Shown piece after piece: positions 28,541 to 36,781 of a DNA stretch of 39,035 nt. The position numbers and the translations under genes were made by a program. Origin of the DNA: CAIVAT01 sp964455285 (GTDB lineage Bacteria > Bacteroidota > Bacteroidia > Bacteroidales > FEN-979); NCBI GenBank assembly GCA_964455285.1, contig CAYVVG010000033.1, forward strand, positions 1 through 39,035. Reading direction: 5' to 3'. The notes beneath the pieces were generated by a model. That model was given only the letters and a program-made list of their open reading frames with translations. It searched no databases and was not told where the DNA came from. The first letter of the stretch is position 1. Each line of letters opens with the position of its first letter.

Positions 28541-29245
28541 ATTATACTGGATCACCATCTCCATGCTGTTCAGCTCAAGGGCGACGAGGTTCCCGAAGCC
28601 ATCGCGGCCCGAAAGGTAGGGCCCGTTGTCGAGATCGATAAACTTGTAAAAGGAGCTGTGTATGGCCTGGGTGATCAACTCCATGTTCACCGGCACGTGG
28701 CCGTGGATGATCTTCCGGCCCCCGATCCTGTCGGGCTTGATCTCGTATTCGCGCAGCCATAACATCGATTGCTTATCTTCGAACGGATCCTCGTTGCGGA
28801 AGTTCAACCCCGCGTGAACGAGCACGAAACGGTCGAGTTCGGCGTAATGCGGAAGCCGGCGCATCCACTCGATATACGCTTCCGGGATGTCGCGCACATG
28901 CCTGACGCCGAAACTCTCCAGGGTTGTTTTTCCACCCATGTCGAGCCATGCTTTGTTCTTCCGGTCGCCGAACTGACCCCACCACGAGGAACGGGGCTGC
29001 CGGCAGGCGTCGTACAACTCCACCAACACATCCTCGTGGTTCCCTTTCAGCGCGGTGACGTTGTATTCGTCGCGCTGAAGCTGGCGGATGAAATCGATCA
29101 CCTCCTTCGATCCCGGCCCCCGGTCAATATAATCGCCCAGAAAGTAAAGTTCGTCGTACCGGGCTGGCCGGATCAGGTCACCGACCAGCGAGGCAACGGT
29201 CTTAACATAGCCGTGGATGTCGGGGATGACCCAGCGTTTTCCCAT
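28529..29245 (-). CDS. Metallophosphoesterase, PPP-type (serine/threonine phosphatase or bis-nucleosyl tetraphosphatase-like)
   Basis: The 238-residue cytoplasmic enzyme has the calcineurin-like signature in order: IPDIHG (D9, H11), FLGDYIDRGPGS (D38, D41, R42), ALKGNHED (N69, H70, E71), then VHAGLNF and IIHGHVPV for the later metal-binding histidines. The first motif begins PDIHG where GDIHG is commoner. Length and motifs fit bacterial PrpA/PrpB-like phosphatases and symmetrical diadenosine tetraphosphatases, which cannot be told apart here. It lies 9 nt after gpmA on the same strand, so the two are probably cotranscribed. Its final codons are encoded by the ACGTNNNN array. Confidence 0.85.
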   Translation of the reverse strand: MGKRWVIPDIHGYVKTVASLVGDLIRPARYDELYFLGDYIDRGPGSKEVIDFIRQLQRDEYNVTALKGNHEDVLVELYDACRQPRSSWWGQFGDRKNKAWLDMGGKTTLESFGVRHVRDIPEAYIEWMRRLPHYAELDRFVLVHAGLNFRNEDPFEDKQSMLWLREYEIKPDRIGGRKIIHGHVPVNMELITQAIHSSFYKFIDLDNGPYLSGRDGFGNLVALELNSMEMVIQYNMDV

Positions 29246-29254
29246 GATAGCGGG

Positions 29255-30001
29255 TCACTTTTTCTTCCCCTGGTTGGCTACCTCCTCCATGAGTTTCCGG
29301 ATCACCTCCGGGTCGCCCAGGAAATAGTCCCGCTGAAGGTTCATCTCCTCATCGAACTCAAAAACGTAGGGAATTCCCGTGGGCAGGTTGATTCCCACGA
29401 TCTCGTCGTCGGGAATGTTCTTCAGGTACTTCAGGATCCCGCGCAGGCTGTTGCCGTGGGCGGCCACAAGCACCTGGCCGTGCTTCCTCAACGCGGGCTC
29501 CATGGTCGATTTCCAGTAGGGGACAATGCGGTCGACCGTATCTTTCAGCGCTTCCGTCCCGGGAATGTCGCGGGGGTCGAGGTCGCGGTAACGGTGGTCG
29601 AAACGGGGGTGACGGGGGTCGTCGGCTTCGAGGGCAGGGGGGCGAACATCGTAACTGCGGCGCCAGATGTGCACCTGCTGCTCGCCGTATTTTTCAGCCA
29701 TCTCCGACTTGTTCAATCCCTGGAGAACCCCGTAATGCTTTTCATTCAGGCGCCAGGTCTTTTCCACGGTGATCCACTGAAGGTCCATCTGTTCCAGCAC
29801 CAGCCACAGGGTGCGCAGGGCACGCGTCAGATAACTGGTGAAGGCGATCCGGAACTCAAATCCTTCTTTTTTCAGCACCTGCCCCGCCTCGACCGCTTCG
29901 CGTACGCCGCGCTCTGAAAGGTCCACATCGGTCCAGCCGGTAAACCGGTTCTCTTTGTTCCAGGTGCTCTCGCCATGTCGTATCAGTACAAGTTTTTTCA
30001 T
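29255..30001 (-). CDS. gpmA: 2,3-bisphosphoglycerate-dependent phosphoglycerate mutase
   Basis: The 248-residue enzyme interconverts 3- and 2-phosphoglycerate in glycolysis and gluconeogenesis. The N-terminal LIRHGESTWNKENRFTGW contains the phospho-accepting His (H9). Further signatures are SYLTRALRT, LNEKHYGVLQGLNK (catalytic Glu at about 87), RRSYDVRPP, and AAHGNSLRG with the second His. The length matches the dPGM family. The frame extends upstream to 30028, but the ATG at 30001 gives the canonical MKKLVLIRHG start and lies 24 nt below a TATTTTTG box. Genes for DUF2723 and gpmA diverge from a 80-bp shared region. Confidence 0.95.
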   Translation of the reverse strand: MKKLVLIRHGESTWNKENRFTGWTDVDLSERGVREAVEAGQVLKKEGFEFRIAFTSYLTRALRTLWLVLEQMDLQWITVEKTWRLNEKHYGVLQGLNKSEMAEKYGEQQVHIWRRSYDVRPPALEADDPRHPRFDHRYRDLDPRDIPGTEALKDTVDRIVPYWKSTMEPALRKHGQVLVAAHGNSLRGILKYLKNIPDDEIVGINLPTGIPYVFEFDEEMNLQRDYFLGDPEVIRKLMEEVANQGKKK

Positions 30002-30025
30002 CCGTCGTGGTTTGGGATTACCACG

Positions 30026-30033
30026 CAAAAATA
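30026..30033 (-). promoter_or_regulatory. Putative -7 box (TATTTTTG) of gpmA
   Basis: On the minus strand TATTTTTG matches TAnnTTTG and lies 24 nt before the gpmA ATG at 30001. No convincing -33 element is seen at the expected distance. Confidence 0.4.
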
Positions 30034-30054
30034 CAAAAATGCCGCTATTTTTAA

Positions 30055-30062
30055 TACCTTTG
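30055..30062 (+). promoter_or_regulatory. Putative -7 box (TACCTTTG) of the DUF2723 gene
   Basis: TACCTTTG matches TAnnTTTG, 19 nt before the ATG at 30082. It diverges from the gpmA box, the two being 21 bp apart, so both promoters would share the same short region. Confidence 0.45.
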
Positions 30063-30081
30063 CCCTCTTATCTCAAGGCTC

Positions 30082-33000
30082 ATGAACAGCTACAAAAAGG
30101 TCAACTCCATCCTGGGCTGGATCGTCTTTACAATCGCTTCGGCGGTGTACATCCTCACCTCCGAGCCCACGATGAGTTTCTGGGATTGCGGCGAGTACAT
30201 TGCAACCGCCTACAAACTGGAAGTGGGCCACCCGCCGGGCGCACCGTTGTTCCAGATGCTGGGGCGCTTCTTCTCGCTCCTGGCTTTGGGCGACGTAACC
30301 CTCGTGGCCCGGATGGTCAACACCATGTCGGCCCTGGCGAGCGGCTTCACCATCCTGTTCCTATTCTGGACCATCACCATGATCGCGAAGAAGATCGCTC
30401 TCCGGAACGGGGAGATGACCCCGGGCAGGATGTGGACGGTGATGGGCGCCGGAGCTGTGGGCGCCCTGGCCTACACCTTTTCCGACTCCTTCTGGTTCTC
30501 GGCCGTCGAAGGGGAGGTCTATGCCATGTCCTCCTTCTTTACCGCCATCGTCGTCTGGGCCATCTTCAAATGGGAAGAACATGCAGACGAAAAACATGCC
30601 TACCGCTGGCTGATCCTGATCGCCTACCTCATGGGATTGTCGATTGGCGTCCACCTGCTGAACCTTTTGGCCATCCCCGCCATCACCTTTGTCTATTATT
30701 TCCGGAAATACCCGAAGCCGGACTGGAAAGGACTTCTCCTGGTCACGCTCCTTTCGGTGCTGATCCTGGCGGTGGTGATGTACCTTATCATTCCCTGGAT
30801 CATCAAACTGGCCGGCCTGGCGGAACTCTTTTTCATCAACACCCTCGGTCTGCCCTTCAATTCGGGAACCCTGATCTACCTTGCATTGCTGATCGGCCTC
30901 GTGATCTGGGGACTCCTGTATACCCGGAGGAAGGGAAAGGTGGTTCTGAACACGATCCTGCTGGCTTTTTCCTTTATCGTGGTGGGCTATTCCTCTTTTC
31001 TCATGCTCGTGATCCGGAGCAACGCCGACACGCCGATCGATGAGAACAACCCTGAGAATGCCATGTATTTACTGGCCTATCTTAACCGCGAACAGTACGG
31101 CGACTGGCCCCTGCTGCACGGCCAGTACTACAACGCCCCCGTGATCGACCGCACCGACGGCAACCCGGTATATGCCCAGGACAAAGCGACCGGGAAATAT
31201 GTGGTCATCGATAAGCGGGAAAAGGTGATCCCGGTGTACGATCCCCGTTTCACAACCCTTTTCCCAAGGATGTGGGACCAGACAGAAGCCCGTTTCGAAC
31301 CCGAATACATCCGGTGGGGACGCGTGAAAGGAAGGCCCGTCGAGCTGAATTACGGAGATAAAACCGAAACCCGCAACGTGCCCACCTTTGGCGAGAACCT
31401 GACCTACTTCTGGAATTACCAGCTGGTGCATATGTACTACCGCTACTTCATGTGGAATTTTGCTGGCAGGCAGAACGACATCCAGGGGATGGGCAACAAG
31501 CTCGAAGGGAACTGGAAAAGCGGTATCCGGGGATTTGACGGGATGAGACTCGGCCCGCAGGATATCCCGGAGGCGCGCAGGAGCCAAGCCGACAACCGCT
31601 TTTACTTCCTGCCGCTCATCCTGGGACTGATCGGGCTGTATTACACGTTCCGCCGGCACAGGCAGAGCGCCTGGGTGATCTTCCTGCTCTTTTTCATGAC
31701 GGGGCTGGCCATCGTGATCTACCTGAACCAGCACTCCCCGCAACCCCGCGAAAGGGATTATGCGTATGCAGGGTCGTTCTACGCCTTTGCCATCTGGATC
31801 GGGCTGGCAATTCCCCAACTGGTGGAATGGCTTCAAAAAAGGACCGGAGCGCTGGTTGCCCGGATCTTGGCGGTCGCCGCCGGGCTGGGCGTGGCCGGTC
31901 TGATGGCGCAGCAGGGATGGGACGATCATGACCGCTCCCACCGGTACACCGCGCTGGCCGTGGCCGGGAATTACCTGAACTCCTGCGCCCCCAATGCCAT
32001 CCTTTTCACCAACGGCGACAACGACACCTTCCCGCTCTGGTACGCCCAGGAGGTAGAGGGGATCCGCACCGACGTTCGGGTGGTAAATCTCAGCCTGCTC
32101 AATACCGACTGGTTCATCGACCAGATGAAACGCAAAGCCTATGACTCCGACCCGGTGCCCTTTTCGCTCACCCGCGATAAGTACCGCCAGGGGAACCATG
32201 ATGTGACCTACCTTTTCGAAGATGAAACGCTGAAGGATTCCTATGTCGACGTGAAGGCGCTTTTCGATATCCTGGCCCGCGACGACTCGAAACTGAAGAT
32301 GAACACGTCGCAGATCGGGATGATCGACTATTTCCCCACCCGCAATTTTATGGTGACCCATGATTCGGCCGAACTGGTCAGCAGTGGCCGGGTCCCGGCC
32401 GCCATGGCGACCCGGCTCGACACCATCCGGTGGTCCTTCAAGGGACAGGCCCTGGAGAAGGCCAACCTGATGATTCTCGACCTGCTGGCCACCAACGACT
32501 GGAAGCGACCGGTCTATTTCGTGATGACCACCGGAGCCGATACCTACATCGGTCTTGAAGGATATTTCCACCTCGAAGGACTCGCGTACCGGCTCCTGCC
32601 GGTAAAGGCCCGGACCACCGAGGGCCAGATCGGGGAGGTGAACACCACGGCCATGTACGACAACCTGATGAACCGCTTTACCTGGGGCAACATCAACCGG
32701 CCCGGGGTTTATCTCGACGAAACCAACGCCCGGATGGTGATGAACATGCGCAATCTTTTCGGACGGCTGGCCGAAGCGCTGATCCGGGAAGGCAAGCCCG
32801 ATTCGGCGCGCCGCGTCCTCGATCGCTGCGAAGAGGTGATGCCCGAACGGGTGCTTCCGTACGACTTCTTCAGCATGGCGCATATCAGCGGTTATTACCA
32901 ATCAGGCGATGTGGCAACGGCAAACGGGATGGCTGAAAAACTGGAGAAAACCACCCGCGAAGACCTCGAATATTTCTTCTCCTTCCCCGACAGGGATCTT

Positions 33001-33165
33001 AAACCGATGGATCTGAATATCCAGGAGGCGGTGTTCACCATGCAGCGACTGAATACGGTGGTGACCGAAGCAGGTCAGAAAAAACTGGAAACTTCCACAG
33101 GGGAATCCTTCCGGAAATATTACGACCTGTACGTCAACAAGGTATACCAGCCTGCCCAGCAATGA
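30082..33165 (+). CDS. DUF2723 (GT117/TMEM260-like) multipass membrane protein
   Basis: The protein has 1,027 residues. The N-terminal part matches DUF2723: TSEPTMSFWDCGEYIATAYKLEVGHPPGAPLFQMLGRF, an acidic GT-C-like first loop, followed by about ten hydrophobic segments to residue 330, a further loop, more membrane segments (about 505-620, with RERDYAYAGSFYAFAIW between them), and a soluble C-terminal part of about 400 residues containing FTNGDNDTFPLWYAQEVEGIRTDVRV and PVYFVMTT. The family is annotated as glycosyltransferase family 117-like, related to protein O-mannosyltransferases; a role in glycosylating exported proteins or lipids is likely but not shown. It overlaps the next gene by 4 bp (ATGA, 33162-33165), implying coupled translation with a polysaccharide deacetylase. 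Confidence 0.88.
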   Translation: MNSYKKVNSILGWIVFTIASAVYILTSEPTMSFWDCGEYIATAYKLEVGHPPGAPLFQMLGRFFSLLALGDVTLVARMVNTMSALASGFTILFLFWTITMIAKKIALRNGEMTPGRMWTVMGAGAVGALAYTFSDSFWFSAVEGEVYAMSSFFTAIVVWAIFKWEEHADEKHAYRWLILIAYLMGLSIGVHLLNLLAIPAITFVYYFRKYPKPDWKGLLLVTLLSVLILAVVMYLIIPWIIKLAGLAELFFINTLGLPFNSGTLIYLALLIGLVIWGLLYTRRKGKVVLNTILLAFSFIVVGYSSFLMLVIRSNADTPIDENNPENAMYLLAYLNREQYGDWPLLHGQYYNAPVIDRTDGNPVYAQDKATGKYVVIDKREKVIPVYDPRFTTLFPRMWDQTEARFEPEYIRWGRVKGRPVELNYGDKTETRNVPTFGENLTYFWNYQLVHMYYRYFMWNFAGRQNDIQGMGNKLEGNWKSGIRGFDGMRLGPQDIPEARRSQADNRFYFLPLILGLIGLYYTFRRHRQSAWVIFLLFFMTGLAIVIYLNQHSPQPRERDYAYAGSFYAFAIWIGLAIPQLVEWLQKRTGALVARILAVAAGLGVAGLMAQQGWDDHDRSHRYTALAVAGNYLNSCAPNAILFTNGDNDTFPLWYAQEVEGIRTDVRVVNLSLLNTDWFIDQMKRKAYDSDPVPFSLTRDKYRQGNHDVTYLFEDETLKDSYVDVKALFDILARDDSKLKMNTSQIGMIDYFPTRNFMVTHDSAELVSSGRVPAAMATRLDTIRWSFKGQALEKANLMILDLLATNDWKRPVYFVMTTGADTYIGLEGYFHLEGLAYRLLPVKARTTEGQIGEVNTTAMYDNLMNRFTWGNINRPGVYLDETNARMVMNMRNLFGRLAEALIREGKPDSARRVLDRCEEVMPERVLPYDFFSMAHISGYYQSGDVATANGMAEKLEKTTREDLEYFFSFPDRDLKPMDLNIQEAVFTMQRLNTVVTEAGQKKLETSTGESFRKYYDLYVNKVYQPAQQ

Positions 33166-33773
33166 ACCGGGTTCGCCCTCCCGTTTTCTACCGGTGGCTC
33201 AGCCCCCGGTTTCTGCTGTGCGATAAGCCGGGCCCGGAGAAAGTGATCCACCTGACTTTCGACGACGGGCCCGTTCCGGAGGCCACACCCCGGATCCTGG
33301 AAATACTGGCCCGGTACGCAGCCCATGCCACCTTTTTCATGGTGGGCGACAATGTCAGGAAACACCCGGATCTGGTCGCGGAGGTTACCTCCCGCGGACA
33401 TGCCACCGGCAACCATACCTACCACCACCTCAACGGGTGGAGGACCCCGCCGGGCGCCTATGCCGAAGACGTGGAACGGTGCCGCAACTTCGTCGATTCC
33501 GACTTGTTCAGACCCCCCTACGGACGTTTCACCCCCTCGCAATACCTGATCCTGCGCGACCGGTACCGGTTCGTTCTCTGGTCGGTGCTCTCCTGGGACT
33601 TTCACCGCCGGACCACCCCCGAAATGTGCCTGAAGAATGTCATCGGCCATACCCGCAACGGCTCCATTGTCGTCTTCCACGACAGCATCAAGGCACTCGA
33701 TAAGGTAATCTATGCACTTCCCCGGTTCCTCGAACACTTTTCGGGAGAGGGATACCGGTTCGACCCGCTTTGA
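33162..33773 (+). CDS. Polysaccharide deacetylase (NodB homology, CE4)
   Basis: The 203-residue protein is a minimal NodB domain. Motif 1 is TFDDGP (residues 32-37; D34 catalytic base, D35 metal ligand), motif 2 is NHTYHH (H85 and H89, metal ligands), motif 3 is RPPYGR (117-122), then WSVLSWDF and VVFHDS for the catalytic His. The family removes N- or O-acetyl groups from sugars with a divalent metal. There is no signal peptide, so it is cytoplasmic or membrane-associated unless a longer start exists; the ATG inside the upstream stop is the only plausible one. The 4-bp overlap links it to the DUF2723 protein, suggesting action on the same glycan. Confidence 0.92.
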   Translation: MNRVRPPVFYRWLSPRFLLCDKPGPEKVIHLTFDDGPVPEATPRILEILARYAAHATFFMVGDNVRKHPDLVAEVTSRGHATGNHTYHHLNGWRTPPGAYAEDVERCRNFVDSDLFRPPYGRFTPSQYLILRDRYRFVLWSVLSWDFHRRTTPEMCLKNVIGHTRNGSIVVFHDSIKALDKVIYALPRFLEHFSGEGYRFDPL

Positions 33774-33835
33774 TTTGACAAAATTGCGAAACAGCCACCC
33801 GGACGTCAGCAGGTGATTATTATCCCTATTGTATC

Positions 33836-33871
33836 TTATAGATCGTAGATCGTAGATCGTACATCGTAGAT
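33836..33871. repeat. Period-7 array (AGATCGT/TCTACGA) at the 3' end of radC
   Basis: On the minus strand the heptamers TCTACGA, TGTACGA, TCTACGA, TCTACGA and TCTATAA follow the radC stop codon (33873-33875) almost immediately. The array lies in the convergent gap between the deacetylase and radC. Confidence 0.7.
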
Positions 33872-33872
33872 T

Positions 33873-34571
33873 CTACAATGTCCCTTCATCCGCAAAGCTG
33901 TAATAACACCCATCGCCGATGATGATGTGGTCGAGCACCGTCACTTCGAGCATCGCCCCGGCGTCGAGCAGCTTCTTCGTGATGCGGCGGTCGGCATCGC
34001 TCGGAGTCACCACCCCCGACGGGTGGTTGTGCCCCAGGATGATCGAGGAGGCGTGGTTGTCGAGACTGATCTTGAATACTTTCTTGGGATCCACAACCGT
34101 TCCGGAGATGCCGCCCTCGCTTATGTTGCATTTCTTCAGCACGCGGTTGGCCTTGTTCAGCAGGATGATCCAGAACTCCTCGTAGGGCCGGTCGCCGATG
34201 GTGCTGCGGAAGATCTCGTAGGCGTCGCGGCTGGTGCTGATCTTCTCCCTGGCGAGCACATCCGATTCATTCCTTCTGCGCCCCAGCTCGAGAGCGGCCA
34301 GGATCGTCACGGCGCGTGCCGGCCCGATGCCCCTGACCGCCGTGAGGTCGCTGAGCGACTGTTTGGACAGTTCGGCCAGGTTGTCCTGTACCCGGCGAAG
34401 CACGGTCTTTGCCAGGTCAACCGCCGACTCGTTGCGGGTGCCCGACCCGATCAGGATGGCGAGGAGCTCCGCGTCGCTCAGGCTGTGCCGGCCTTTGAGA
34501 ACCAGTTTTTCCCTCGGACGGTCACTCTCCGCCCAGCGACGTATGGTGGAATGATTTTCATAGGATTCCAT
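33873..34571 (-). CDS. radC: RadC family JAB/MPN-domain protein
   Basis: The 232-residue protein has an N-terminal RadC region (DRPREKLVLKGRHSLSDAELLAILIGSGT), a helix-hairpin-helix-like segment (AVRGIGPARAVTILAALELG, 78-97) and a C-terminal JAB domain with the metal motif GHNHPSGVVTPSDAD (H181, H183, D194). This is the normal size and order. RadC is conventionally called a DNA repair protein, although that role is poorly supported; many homologues lie near mobile DNA. It is on the same strand as the upstream GT39-like gene but 68 nt away, and has a distinctive 56-nt leader shared with the RAYT gene. A heptamer array follows its stop. Confidence 0.92.
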   Translation of the reverse strand: MESYENHSTIRRWAESDRPREKLVLKGRHSLSDAELLAILIGSGTRNESAVDLAKTVLRRVQDNLAELSKQSLSDLTAVRGIGPARAVTILAALELGRRRNESDVLAREKISTSRDAYEIFRSTIGDRPYEEFWIILLNKANRVLKKCNISEGGISGTVVDPKKVFKISLDNHASSIILGHNHPSGVVTPSDADRRITKKLLDAGAMLEVTVLDHIIIGDGCYYSFADEGTL

Positions 34572-34627
34572 TTCCGGGTTTTCTGCTTAATCGGAAAGAA
34601 ACCCGAAAGGTGATACGGTGTTGATAA
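34572..34627 (-). promoter_or_regulatory. 56-nt radC leader, matching the RAYT leader
   Basis: On the minus strand TTATCAACACC begins 56 nt before the ATG, TCACCTTT follows, and TCCGATTAAGC then AGAAAA come just before the start. CGGGTTT and AAACCCG pair perfectly over 7 bp around a 17-nt loop containing TCCGATTAAGC. The RAYT leader at 26522-26577 keeps the loop but uses a different stem, which suggests the structure itself is maintained. Confidence 0.6.
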
Positions 34628-34639
34628 AAATAGCAGGTT

Positions 34640-36781
34640 TCAGTTCCCATCCTCAGGAATAGCCTGAGGAGCCAGACGGGTGATCTGGAGGTCGTCGACC
34701 CAACCGTCCGAGGGTCCGGGGTTTGTCACCAGGATGTCCACCCTGTTCCGCCCGAATCCGGGCGGGATTGACAGGTCAATCTCGATTTTCACCCATCCGT
34801 CCCCACGGGTGTCGACGATATTGTCGGAGGTATAGGTGTCAAAAAACAATGAAAACGAGCTGCTTGCACGGATCTTCGTTTGGCTGCCGGCGGGATACTT
34901 CCATATACTGACAACTATTTTTTCAAGTGGGGATAGTTCCCCGATCCGGGCTTTCATCCAGGACTCCGTTGAAGGACGGAGTAGAAGAGCCTGCTTGCCC
35001 GAATAGCTGACGCTACTCGAAAGTATGCCGGATGTCAGGCAGACATGCGCGAAATCGGCAGTGTAACAGAAATTATCATGAGGTGAGACGCGTTCCAGGT
35101 CGAACCGGATATCTGACCGCCGGGAAAAGGGAATCCGGGATAAAACGTAGACGCTGTCCTGCCTTGTGGGTAAAAACGAAGAAACCGGGAATCCGGTCAG
35201 TCGTTGATACCCGGGTAGCCGTGTCGAAGCAACGAGGTACGGGTCATCGTCGACAAACCAGAAACTTTTCGAAAACCGGGTATAGTTCGTTCCCGGTTTT
35301 CTTCTGAAGTGATCCCTCGAAGTCCACCCATTGAATTCGAATCCCCCATCGATCATCGACACAGGCACCTTCATCCGGTCTGAAAGAAACGAAGCGGCTT
35401 CCCGTCGTGATTTGTGCCATGAATGGTAGTCATGCGTGGCGGCCAGGCTGAATCCTGCAACAAGGAGAAGATAGACCGTTGACAGGTACATGTGTTTTTT
35501 CGCAGGTGCCCATTTGCCGTCGGGTAGTGCCAGGATCAGGATGAATGGATACAGAGGCAGGAAATACCGGTCGAAAATCGTCCGGTTGAAAATCAGGAAA
35601 ACGGCATATAAAACGATGAAAACGATAATACTCAGGGTTGCAAGCTCGTGCGGAGGGGTGTTTTGACGTCGAAGGAGTCGGATTAATCTGCCGGTTTTAT
35701 CCAGTAACCTGAATCCAAACGGTACGATGGAAAGGAGGAGAAAGAGATTGAAAACATTGATCAGGTCCTTGGGTATGCGGTAGAGGTCGACCAGGTTGTA
35801 ATAAGTGTCTTTCAGGGTTCGCGGACCTATGCCGAAATTGAATACCACATTGCCAAGAGGGAGCGTGTAAAAGATGTTGTTTACGAAAAAAAGCAGCGGA
35901 ACAATGATAAGCAGCACGAGATATTTTCTCCTTTTCGTTGCAGATCTCCAAAGTTCAGGAAACCCAAAAAAGGAGACCGGGACGGCTATTGTGACCACGT
36001 AAAAAACAATATAACCCAGCCGTTCCCACAGATAATAAAAAAAATCGCTGAAAAAGTTGGTAACGATGACCGATATGGTGCCAAAATCCACCGGAAGGGT
36101 CTGCTGCCTGCTGAGCCAATGCGAAAAAAGAAATAATACTGACAAGCTGATGATACCCGGCAATAGGCTGAAAAGGAGGTTAGAGAACGAGAATTTCCGT
36201 CTCAGCAGCAAGGCGGGAATGAATGCCAGGGGCATCAGCACGCCGATCTGTCGCATCAGAACAGAAACAATACACAGCACAACCGCTCCGCAGAGAAATT
36301 TAGTTCTGCCCGTAAAGAGATATTTAGTGAAGAGCAAAGCTGTCATCGTTGAAACGGCCGTAAATCCTACGTCGGTCATGAAACTGGCCGAAAGTGAAAA
36401 GTAGAAGGGGTTGAAGGCCGTGAGCATGGTCGCCAGCGCGACAATCAACCGGTTTTGCGTAAAGAGGCGGGTCAGGTGGTAAGCCGAGAAGATGCCCACG
36501 ACCCCCAGAACGATCACCGATATCCTCAATGTCAGAAAGGAGAATCCGAACAGCTTGCAAAATGCCCACCCCCAAAGGATATGGGAAAAAAGCGTCATAC
36601 CCGGCCATTGGTTGATGAAGAATTTGTGTTGATAGAACAACACCTCCACACTGTGTGTATAGGCCCAGTCATCGTTGACCGGGTACTCGCCAAAGGGCCG
36701 GATTGCCAATAATGACAGCAACCAGCCTCCGGCTACCAGGACCGGGATGAGCAGATCTCTCCTTTTTAAATACCAGGACAT
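34640..36781 (-). CDS. GT39/ArnT-like (GT-C) glycosyltransferase with a C-terminal soluble domain
   Basis: The 713-residue polytopic membrane protein starts MSWYLKRRDLLIPVLVAGGW. The motif FGEYPVNDDWAYTHSV (D37, D38) in the first periplasmic loop is the acidic signature of dolichyl-phosphate-mannose-type or ArnT-like GT-C enzymes, which take sugars from polyprenyl phosphate donors. About ten further hydrophobic segments follow to residue 480 or so. The last 230 residues are soluble and end in a beta-rich stretch (WVKIEIDLSIPPGF, VDILVTNPGPSDGWVDDLQI) resembling a carbohydrate-binding jelly roll. ATG at 36781 is chosen over an upstream open frame because it overlaps the stop of the BatA-like gene as TAATG, a coupling arrangement. 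The acceptor is unknown. Confidence 0.8.
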   Translation of the reverse strand: MSWYLKRRDLLIPVLVAGGWLLSLLAIRPFGEYPVNDDWAYTHSVEVLFYQHKFFINQWPGMTLFSHILWGWAFCKLFGFSFLTLRISVIVLGVVGIFSAYHLTRLFTQNRLIVALATMLTAFNPFYFSLSASFMTDVGFTAVSTMTALLFTKYLFTGRTKFLCGAVVLCIVSVLMRQIGVLMPLAFIPALLLRRKFSFSNLLFSLLPGIISLSVLFLFSHWLSRQQTLPVDFGTISVIVTNFFSDFFYYLWERLGYIVFYVVTIAVPVSFFGFPELWRSATKRRKYLVLLIIVPLLFFVNNIFYTLPLGNVVFNFGIGPRTLKDTYYNLVDLYRIPKDLINVFNLFLLLSIVPFGFRLLDKTGRLIRLLRRQNTPPHELATLSIIVFIVLYAVFLIFNRTIFDRYFLPLYPFILILALPDGKWAPAKKHMYLSTVYLLLVAGFSLAATHDYHSWHKSRREAASFLSDRMKVPVSMIDGGFEFNGWTSRDHFRRKPGTNYTRFSKSFWFVDDDPYLVASTRLPGYQRLTGFPVSSFLPTRQDSVYVLSRIPFSRRSDIRFDLERVSPHDNFCYTADFAHVCLTSGILSSSVSYSGKQALLLRPSTESWMKARIGELSPLEKIVVSIWKYPAGSQTKIRASSSFSLFFDTYTSDNIVDTRGDGWVKIEIDLSIPPGFGRNRVDILVTNPGPSDGWVDDLQITRLAPQAIPEDGN

